Shown here one piece after another: positions 30,432 to 36,240 of a stretch of DNA of 36,240 nucleotides. The position numbers and the translations under genes are program-made. Location of the stretch: NCBI GenBank assembly GCA_964574605.1, contig CAZNOK010000019.1:1-36240 (forward strand). Reading direction: 5' to 3'. The notes under the pieces are model-generated. The model ran no database searches, was not told the DNA's origin, and was given only the letters and a program-made list of their open reading frames with translations. The stretch comes from CAIKAP01 sp964574605. Its GTDB lineage: Bacteria > Verrucomicrobiota > Verrucomicrobiia > Palsa-1439. How positions within the stretch are numbered: position 1 is the first letter of the stretch; the number at the start of each line of letters is the position of its first letter.

Positions 30432-33400
30432 GGCGGAGATGCCTCGCGCAGTTCGGCGAGCAAACCGATGAAATGCGGTGCGACGCGGATGAACTGGCTG
30501 AAACTCTTGCCCATGCCGCGCATGTTCTCGATGGCTGGCGCGGTGCCCTTCGCGAGGTGGAGCGCGAGTTTTGCGTCCGGCTTTCCGGCCTGTTGGCTGA
30601 GCCGATAGGCGTAACCGATTCCGTCGAACAGGAGGAAATTCGACCAAGGTCCCTTGGATGAGACGGGGCAACTCGTGTAGTGGAACCCGCCGATTTCCTC
30701 GACCCACAAGTCGTCAATCAGGAAATGCGCTCCCATGGCGATGCTTTGTGCCACGCGCGGATCGCCGGTTTCGAGGTGATACCATTTCAGCCCGGTCAAC
30801 AGCACGCCGACCATGAACCCCGCGTTGCCGTAGTGCGACGGCTCGCACAGGCAATGGCCGGGCACCATCATCCGACGCCAGCCGCCGCCTTTCGTGTTGA
30901 ACTTCGGCTTCGGCGTCTGACGTTCCAACACCCGCTCGACGGTGATTTTCGCTGCGTTGAGGTAGAACGGATCGCCCGTGGCGCGATAGACCGCCATCGT
31001 CAGGATCAAATGCCAACCGGGGATGCGACAGTTGGTAAAGTCGTAGTTTGCCATCCCCCAACTGCCATAGTGGTCGGCGATTTTGATGGCCGTCTCATAC
31101 GACCGGCGGTCGCCGGTCAGGAAGTAGTGATCCATGTGACCCTCGCACCATGTGTGCGACACGCTGAAACCACCGCGCGCGGTGCCTTGGTCCTTGCCGG
31201 GGAGCGGACTTTTCGCGAGGTAGTCGCCAACGTGGCCGATGCAGTGCGAATACGCGCAGCCGATGCGCTCGGGCTTGGCGTGGTAGTGGACCGTGTCAAC
31301 GTCGCGGTTGTGCGTCTCGGCTTCATCGGCCGCCTGCAAGAAGCGGCGGTCGCCACTGCGCGCGAACTGGAGGAAGAACGCGTGCTGCGTGTCGTACTCG
31401 ATGTTGCCCCAGTTGATGATTCGCTCGCCCCACCAATCGCCGAAGTTGAACATGCCATACTCACGAATCTTGTCGCGGTCTTTCAAATATGAATCGAGTG
31501 TCTCGCTGACCTTCTTATCGTAGTCCTTCACCACCGCGCGTTTCGGATCAGCGACGGTCAGTTCGCCGAAAGCCCCCGATGCGGCATACCAACGCGGCGG
31601 CGCGGCGGCGAACAACGAGCGGTCCAGCGGCGGCGCGCTGCCATCGAGGCCGAGCCAGACCTCGTGCGTCTTGGTCATGCCTTGGCGCACCTTGTAGCCG
31701 CCGTTGTCGAACCAGAAATAGAGCTTGTGCCAGTCGTGGTTCTTCTTGTTGGAGAGATCATACTCGTCAGCTTTCAGTGGTGGCATCAGCCAGAGCGTCG
31801 TGCCGTTTGGCCCAACTTCGATGTCCTTGGGATAATTCTGCCAGAAATCGCGAACAAACATCGCACCAACCGGGCCATCGAAGCGTTCACCGATATCGGT
31901 GCGTTGGCGCACAACACGCGACGGTCCTGTCAAACCCGGCAACTGCCACGCGAGGCTACGGATCGTCGTGAACTCGTTCGTGGACTCCGCGTGACCGAAT
32001 GTCAACAACACGCGCGCCCACGGCAAGCCGGGGTAGACGTGCACACGCGCCTCCCAAGCAAACGCCGATTCGGCGATCTTCCCCGCCGCGCGCAAACCGC
32101 GACGCAACCCGCCGCCATCTTCGATCGCCAAGCCTGCGATGCTTGTCCTGTGTTCCTTGCCGGCAACGTCAGTAAGAATCAGTTCGCCGCAATCCGGCAG
32201 CGTTGCTTCTCGTTTCAGTTCGTCGCGCGAAATCTTCGGGCCGAACTCCAGCGTGTAATCCGCGGAGCGACCGGTGTGGCGGAAGTCAAGCAGAAGCCAT
32301 TTCACGCTGCCGTCGGGCCAACGAGCGGTCACCGCTGTTTGCAGTGGTTTCCCGTCGAGCAGGCGGACGTTGCGCGCCGAGCCGAGCGCCCCTTTGGGAA
32401 ACGGCACGCCGCTGGTCACCGGCCAGTCGCGAACATCCACCGGCGATTCGACGCGCAGCGCGACGCGACCGCTCTGCTGCGTGTGCGGCTCGGTCAATGG
32501 CGTCCGCGTCCACTTGCGCCAATCGGTGGCGACCTCGCGACCGTCACGCGTCAACGCGGTGATGCGATAGCGCGCCGAATCGCCAGGCAACGTCACTCGA
32601 TGATTTTGTGTCGCCAGCGGCTCGACGATCCTCTGGCCGCCGCCAAGCTCGACGCTGCATTGCGTCGTCCACGTCGTGATCCACGTCACGCGGTTGTCCG
32701 TTGTCGCGACCTCGCGGAACTCGTAGAGCGGCGGACGCGCCTGCGGTTTTTCGCGCAGCAACACCAAGTCCTCGGTGCGGTAGTTGCCGCTTGTGGTGAG
32801 CGCGCGCAGTTGAATGCTGTCGCCCGTCTTCAACCCGACCGGTTCGGTCAGGAAGAACAGGTGTTGGTTGTTGTCATCGTCATTCGCCACGGCCACGCCG
32901 CGGCGCTGGCCGTTGACGTGGAGGGCAATCTTCTCGCTGCCCGCGCTGTCGTAAAAGATGAACCCGACGTGAAACCGTCCCGACGCGCCCGCCGGCACGG
33001 TGGCGGTGATGGTGCCCGCGCCCGGCCGTCGCAACGCGCTGTCGGCGCGATACTCGCTGTGGTCGAGGCGGAAGCCGTCGAGCTTGCAGTCGCGAATCCA
33101 GATGGAAACGTTCTTCGGGTCATCAACGAGCGCGTTGATACGGTCGAGTCCCCATGTCTGTTCGACGCCGATGCTTGCCGTGATATCGCTGTCGAGCCGA
33201 AGCTTTGGCTGGTTGCTGATGGGCGGTCCCTTCGCCTCGAAGTAGCCCGTGCCGTGCACGCCGCGGTGCGGTGTGACGGTCTCCGACAACACACTCAGAC
33301 GGAACCTCGACGCGCCATCGCGTTGCGCAAGGTCCGCGTCGTAGCTGACAAACACGCTGCCGCCAGCAACGGCGACGCGGGGTGGGGGGGCGACACGCGT

Positions 33401-33799
33401 TTTCCCGTCGGGGGTGTAAGCGCTGACACCGGGTGTGCCGTTGCTACAGTGCAGCATGAACTCGCAACCATGCCCTGCCCGGCCTGTAGCTGGATTTCCG
33501 TCGGCATCGAGGTAGAGCAGCAAGCTGGAGTTCTGTTCCGGACACGGCGCGAGAAAACCCACGCGCCAGACAAACCGGTTGCCGCCCACGTTGGCGAGCG
33601 TGACGCGCTTGATCGTGCGCGTCGGATCGGCAGGAGGCTTGCCCGATTTCGATGCTGAACGTTCCCAGATCGTGACGAAACTTTCTTTCGCTTGCGGGTC
33701 GCAGCCGAGTGCGGCCTTGATCTCGGAGGGGAAATTGTCCTGTGCTGGTGCAAGTGTGGCTGCGAGCAACATCAGCGTCCAGCAGAGTCGGTTCTTCAT
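30428..33799 (-). CDS. PL26-like exo-rhamnogalacturonan lyase (PcRGLX/YetA type), multidomain
   Basis: 1123 residues from the ATG at 33799 (an ATG at 33808 adds three), with a signal peptide MKNRLCWTLMLLAATLAPAQ. Residues about 20-240 look like a DOMON/CBM9-style binding domain (FVWRVGFLAPCPEQNSSLLL, YLDADGNPATGRAGHGCEF), followed by further beta domains. From about 445 the sequence matches the PcRGLX/YetA N-terminal RIFT barrel (RVALRVESPVDVRDWPVTSG, PFPKGALG, WPDGSVKWLLLDFRH), then a second barrel. From about 740 it is an alpha/alpha toroid (FNFGDWWGERIINWGNIEYD, WCEGHMDHYFLTGDRRSYE, GNAGFMVGVLLTGLKWYH). Exo-rhamnogalacturonan lyases of PL26 release unsaturated disaccharide from pectin side regions. 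The long N-terminal extension is unusual. It leads the seven-gene run and is the strongest hint of a pectin-type substrate. Confidence 0.8.
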   Translation of the reverse strand: MKNRLCWTLMLLAATLAPAQDNFPSEIKAALGCDPQAKESFVTIWERSASKSGKPPADPTRTIKRVTLANVGGNRFVWRVGFLAPCPEQNSSLLLYLDADGNPATGRAGHGCEFMLHCSNGTPGVSAYTPDGKTRVAPPPRVAVAGGSVFVSYDADLAQRDGASRFRLSVLSETVTPHRGVHGTGYFEAKGPPISNQPKLRLDSDITASIGVEQTWGLDRINALVDDPKNVSIWIRDCKLDGFRLDHSEYRADSALRRPGAGTITATVPAGASGRFHVGFIFYDSAGSEKIALHVNGQRRGVAVANDDDNNQHLFFLTEPVGLKTGDSIQLRALTTSGNYRTEDLVLLREKPQARPPLYEFREVATTDNRVTWITTWTTQCSVELGGGQRIVEPLATQNHRVTLPGDSARYRITALTRDGREVATDWRKWTRTPLTEPHTQQSGRVALRVESPVDVRDWPVTSGVPFPKGALGSARNVRLLDGKPLQTAVTARWPDGSVKWLLLDFRHTGRSADYTLEFGPKISRDELKREATLPDCGELILTDVAGKEHRTSIAGLAIEDGGGLRRGLRAAGKIAESAFAWEARVHVYPGLPWARVLLTFGHAESTNEFTTIRSLAWQLPGLTGPSRVVRQRTDIGERFDGPVGAMFVRDFWQNYPKDIEVGPNGTTLWLMPPLKADEYDLSNKKNHDWHKLYFWFDNGGYKVRQGMTKTHEVWLGLDGSAPPLDRSLFAAAPPRWYAASGAFGELTVADPKRAVVKDYDKKVSETLDSYLKDRDKIREYGMFNFGDWWGERIINWGNIEYDTQHAFFLQFARSGDRRFLQAADEAETHNRDVDTVHYHAKPERIGCAYSHCIGHVGDYLAKSPLPGKDQGTARGGFSVSHTWCEGHMDHYFLTGDRRSYETAIKIADHYGSWGMANYDFTNCRIPGWHLILTMAVYRATGDPFYLNAAKITVERVLERQTPKPKFNTKGGGWRRMMVPGHCLCEPSHYGNAGFMVGVLLTGLKWYHLETGDPRVAQSIAMGAHFLIDDLWVEEIGGFHYTSCPVSSKGPWSNFLLFDGIGYAYRLSQQAGKPDAKLALHLAKGTAPAIENMRGMGKSFSQFIRVAPHFIGLLAELREASPP

Positions 33800-33851
33800 G
33801 GCCGCCATGTTACCCGACAACCTGCCGGAAAACACGCCGGTATCTTCCGGA

Positions 33852-34253
33852 TCACTTCTTGGTCTGGAAAACCAGCAGGTAGGGCACGGCGGGGTTGTTG
33901 TTGGTGTCGCGGAAGGAATTGAACTGGGCGCGATTGAACCACAACACATAGGTCTTGCCGGGCTGAAGTGTGACAGGAAACACGCACGTGCGCTTGTCGG
34001 CAAGGTAATGAATCTGGCCGTTGCCTTTTTCGGGGAACGTCTCCTTTGAGATCTGGCAGATGGCCCACATGCGTTTCGTCAGCATGTCCTTGCTGAACGT
34101 GACGCTGATTTCTTTCAACGCCGGGTCAACAGCCATGTCGCCGCATTGTGGAACCGTCTTCACCACCGATGGCGGCATGGACGCGACGGTGACAGGCTTG
34201 TCTTCAGCGGCCAGTGCCGTGGCAGCCAGTAGAATTGCGATCATGATGTTCAT
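33852..34253 (-). CDS. Small exported Ig-like protein (SbsA Ig-like / Big_5 type)
   Basis: 133 residues from the ATG at 34253, with a short signal peptide (MNIMIAILLAATALA). The mature part is one Ig-like domain of the SbsA/Big_5 kind: CGDMAVDPALKEISVTFSKD at the front, then LADKRTCVFPVTLQPGKTYV and NNNPAVPYLLVFQTKK. Such domains mediate structural or binding roles and have no catalytic residues. It starts 13 bases after the kinase gene's stop, so the two are probably expressed together; it precedes the PL26-like gene by 52 bases. It might be an extracytoplasmic partner of the membrane kinase, which is inference from position only. Confidence 0.8.
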   Translation of the reverse strand: MNIMIAILLAATALAAEDKPVTVASMPPSVVKTVPQCGDMAVDPALKEISVTFSKDMLTKRMWAICQISKETFPEKGNGQIHYLADKRTCVFPVTLQPGKTYVLWFNRAQFNSFRDTNNNPAVPYLLVFQTKK

Positions 34254-34266
34254 GTTGTTTTACCTT

Positions 34267-36240
34267 TCATGGTTTGGTTGGCAAACGATACGTATAGCTG
34301 ATCTCCAAGCTGTCGCCACTCGGAATCGACCGGTCAATGAACCACTCCTGAACGCCATCGCGTGTGCGTGCTACAAGGTCGTTGGGTTGCTTGCTCAGCA
34401 GTTGCGCGCCGGTGGGCAAACGGTGGAGTTCGATCCGTCGTGTGCGGATCATGCCCGGCCAATGCCGCGTGCTATACTCAAACACGTCCGACTCCGGGAG
34501 ACGTTTCACCAAGCCGGTTTCTGTTCCTTCCGTGACGTAGGAGTGTTCCGCGCCCGGCTTCACCGGCTCCACGAGTGTGGCTTGGTAACGAAGCGTCATG
34601 TTACCCCCGCGCGTGACTGTGAACGGAATTGTCCGCCCGGGCGCGTCGGTGAGTTTCTCCACGTGGACGAAGTCGGAGTTGTAGAAGCGAAGCGTCGTCA
34701 ACGGTTCGCTGGTGGTGTTGCGCTTCGTGATGGTTGTCTTGAACCGAATCGTCCCGTCCGGCTGAATGTCCTTCACCATGTTCTGTGTCATGGCAGCGCC
34801 ACGAAGCAGCGATTGGGAAACATCTCTGTTGTCCTGTCCGCCCGCGCGCGTGTTGAAGATGACTTTGCCGATGATGTCAACAGCGGGGATGGACGCCGGC
34901 GATTTCTCCTTTCGTTGAACACGCAGCGTGCCGTCGCGTGGTCCAGCCTCCGCCACGCGCCCGGCGAAAACCTTCCCAGCGTGACGATAAGCGACGATGT
35001 CGCCCGTCTGAAATGTGCGGGCCAGTTTATAGACGAGCATCCAACTGCCGCGCGGAATCTCAGGGCTTACCGCATCCGTTGCGGCACGGTAATTCTGAAT
35101 CACGAACGTGCGCAGGATAACCGCAACCACAATCGCGACCGGCAGGTCTCGCAACAGAAGCATTCTCCCGCGGCGCGTGAACCGCGGTACGCAGCCTGTT
35201 TGCGGCGCGACGGTTGGCGGTAACGGCTTCTGCCCGAACGCCGCGCGGACGATGCTGTGGATGAAAAACAGCCCCCCGAGCACGAGCATGGCAATGGATA
35301 CCCCAACTCGAGTGATGCGCGCGATATGGGACAACCAGTTGGCGTCAGTTAATGCGGCTGTGAGCACCCTTGGTATCCAACTGACGAAGAACGCTACCCC
35401 CGCCGCCATAGCAGCCGACAGTATCACCAGCACGACTGTCCAAAGGAATATCATCGCCGGGCCGGGCTTGGACATCGGCGCGCGGCCGGCCTGCGCCGTT
35501 TCGTGGGCAGCCAGTTTGAACGCCGTCAAACGCATGAGGGCGCACGCCCCCATCAAGATCACCGCGAACATCAATTCGCCGGCTGTAAACGTCAATCGAA
35601 CCGACGCGTCCAGCAGCCAGAGCAACAACGCAATGGCGAGATTGCCGGCAAGAACAACCAATCCAATTGTCCCGCAAACCAAGAAGACGCCCGGCCAGCA
35701 GAGATACCGTCGCCCCTCGCGCTCCACGAACAAAGGAAAGCTCTTGGCGACGGCAGCAGGCGAAGCACTCGGCGTGCTTGCGATCGTTTCGACCTGCGTC
35801 CTCACTTCGGCGGCGGTCTGATAGCGGCGTTCGGGTTCTTTCTCCAGCGTGCGCAAGACGACCTCGTCGAGGCGCACGTCAATCTGCACTTTTCGCGAGG
35901 GCGGCTCGATGGGTTTGCCAGGCATTTCACCGGTCAACATTTCGTAGAGCACGACGCCGAGCGAATAGATGTCCGCGCGATGATCGGTGCGGCGGCGGTC
36001 TTTTTGCTCCGGGGCCATGTATTGCGGCGTGCCGACGGGTTCGGTGCTAACCGGTGTAGTGTCGGCTGTCTCAGCCGACTCGTTTGCTCCTGCAACCCCG
36101 TGCGCTGGGACAGCGCACGCTACACCAACGTCGGGAGCCATCATCTTGGCGATGCCGAAGTCGGCGATCTTGACGCGACCTTCCTTGTCGAGCAACAGGT
36201 TCTCCGGCGTCTTTGGCCACTTGTGACGAAGGGCGGAATC
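34267..36240 (-). CDS. Membrane Ser/Thr protein kinase fused to signal-peptidase-like domain (cut by right edge)
   Basis: The last 657 or so residues of a Hanks-type kinase; the frame is open to the window end. Visible kinase parts are ENLLLDKEGRVKIADFGIAK (Asn and DFG metal site), GTPQYMAPEQ, HRADIYSLGVVLYEMLTGEM and the closing Arg region EKEPERRYQTAAEV. About five transmembrane segments follow (for example YLCWPGVFLVCGTIGLVVLA, IFLWTVVLVILSAAMAAGVA). Next comes an S26 signal-peptidase-like segment (RTFVIQNYRAATDAVSP, TGDIVAYRHAGKVFAGRVA, DIIGKVIFNTR), then a beta-rich C-terminus. Three oddities: the sequence before PEN reads ALRHKWPKT instead of the HRD-x-K catalytic loop; a hairpin doublet is inserted between DFG and APE; and the signal-peptidase Ser/Lys pair appears absent. 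It could be an inactive kinase, a pseudogene or a mis-joined assembly. Confidence 0.82.
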   Translation of the reverse strand, partial: DSALRHKWPKTPENLLLDKEGRVKIADFGIAKMMAPDVGVACAVPAHGVAGANESAETADTTPVSTEPVGTPQYMAPEQKDRRRTDHRADIYSLGVVLYEMLTGEMPGKPIEPPSRKVQIDVRLDEVVLRTLEKEPERRYQTAAEVRTQVETIASTPSASPAAVAKSFPLFVEREGRRYLCWPGVFLVCGTIGLVVLAGNLAIALLLWLLDASVRLTFTAGELMFAVILMGACALMRLTAFKLAAHETAQAGRAPMSKPGPAMIFLWTVVLVILSAAMAAGVAFFVSWIPRVLTAALTDANWLSHIARITRVGVSIAMLVLGGLFFIHSIVRAAFGQKPLPPTVAPQTGCVPRFTRRGRMLLLRDLPVAIVVAVILRTFVIQNYRAATDAVSPEIPRGSWMLVYKLARTFQTGDIVAYRHAGKVFAGRVAEAGPRDGTLRVQRKEKSPASIPAVDIIGKVIFNTRAGGQDNRDVSQSLLRGAAMTQNMVKDIQPDGTIRFKTTITKRNTTSEPLTTLRFYNSDFVHVEKLTDAPGRTIPFTVTRGGNMTLRYQATLVEPVKPGAEHSYVTEGTETGLVKRLPESDVFEYSTRHWPGMIRTRRIELHRLPTGAQLLSKQPNDLVARTRDGVQEWFIDRSIPSGDSLEISYTYRLPTKP
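36053..36126. repeat. REP-like hairpin doublet with outward GGTGTAG heads, inside the kinase gene
   Basis: Two inverted arms each begin GGTGTAG (36053-36059, and CTACACC at 36120-36126). Each carries a perfect hairpin: GTCGGCTG-TCT-CAGCCGAC (36061-36079) and CGTGCGCTG-GGA-CAGCGCACG (36099-36119). Compared with each other, the arms differ by paired CG/GC swaps that keep both stems, which points to selection on the folded DNA or RNA. The element is read in frame as VACAVPAHG and ESAETADTTP between the kinase DFG and APE motifs. Confidence 0.85.

Noticed and set aside
31664..33658. Long plus-strand open frame (664 codons) opposite the PL26-like gene
   Set aside because: The minus strand gives an unmistakable PcRGLX/YetA-like protein; the plus-strand translation is Arg/Ala-rich without domains.
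1..36240. CRISPR array, tRNA, rRNA, insertion sequence or prophage genes
   Set aside because: No regularly spaced direct repeats of suitable length, no tRNA or rRNA signature and no transposase, integrase or phage protein was recognised on either strand.

Overview
The window is a G+C-rich bacterial chromosome segment in which 21 of 22 recognisable genes lie on the minus strand and most encode exported enzymes. Arylsulfatases, DUF1080 proteins, Tat-exported sugar oxidoreductase and isomerase, DUF4838, SGNH esterase, a PL26-like rhamnogalacturonan lyase and a Ser/Thr kinase fused to a signal-peptidase-like domain occur together, with no SusC/SusD pair. This suggests Verrucomicrobiota (Limisphaerales-like), with Planctomycetota or Lentisphaerota as alternatives. 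The assignment is inferred from gene families; no rRNA or other marker gene is present.

Layout, read in the direction of transcription from the right edge. (1) 36240-34267: the C-terminal part of a membrane Ser/Thr kinase, then a small Ig-like exported protein. (2) 33799-19717: seven tightly packed genes, several joined by ATGA stop/start overlaps: PL26-like lyase, GH3, discoidin-like/TIM-barrel protein, BNR protein, DUF4838, SGNH esterase and a hypothetical TIM-barrel hydrolase. (3) 18941-19711: the only plus-strand gene, a PAS-AraC regulator, divergent from group 4 and convergent with group 2. (4) 18875-5026: URO-D-family protein, Gfo/Idh oxidoreductase, large GH-like protein, double DUF1080, DUF4855 protein, lipocalin-like lipoprotein, Tat-exported sugar isomerase, DUF1080 lipoprotein, double metallo-beta-lactamase and sulfatase. 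(5) 4916-3885: two unrelated hypothetical genes, one of low G+C with YDY repeats. (6) 3684-1: GH43-like protein, BNR sialidase-like protein, Tat-exported hypothetical protein and a second sulfatase cut by the window edge.

Function. The enzymes fit breakdown of a complex, probably sulfated and pectin-like or otherwise uronate/rhamnose-containing polysaccharide. The exported Gfo/Idh enzyme, AP_endonuc_2-type isomerase and three DUF1080 domains match the known oxidative route, in which glycosides are oxidised at C3 and cleaved as 3-keto sugars. The PAS-AraC protein is the obvious candidate regulator. The actual substrate cannot be read from sequence.

The most unusual layer is repetitive DNA inside genes. 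Three signal-peptide cores are encoded by tandem heptanucleotide repeats. Several GTAG-headed hairpin (REP-like) elements lie in or at the ends of genes: one in the sialidase leader, one in the kinase activation segment, one supplying the isomerase stop codon, one in a sulfatase C-terminus. A short GTTCCGG double motif recurs three times. No RNA genes, CRISPR arrays, insertion sequences or transposases were seen, and no gene-free stretch exceeds 300 bases.
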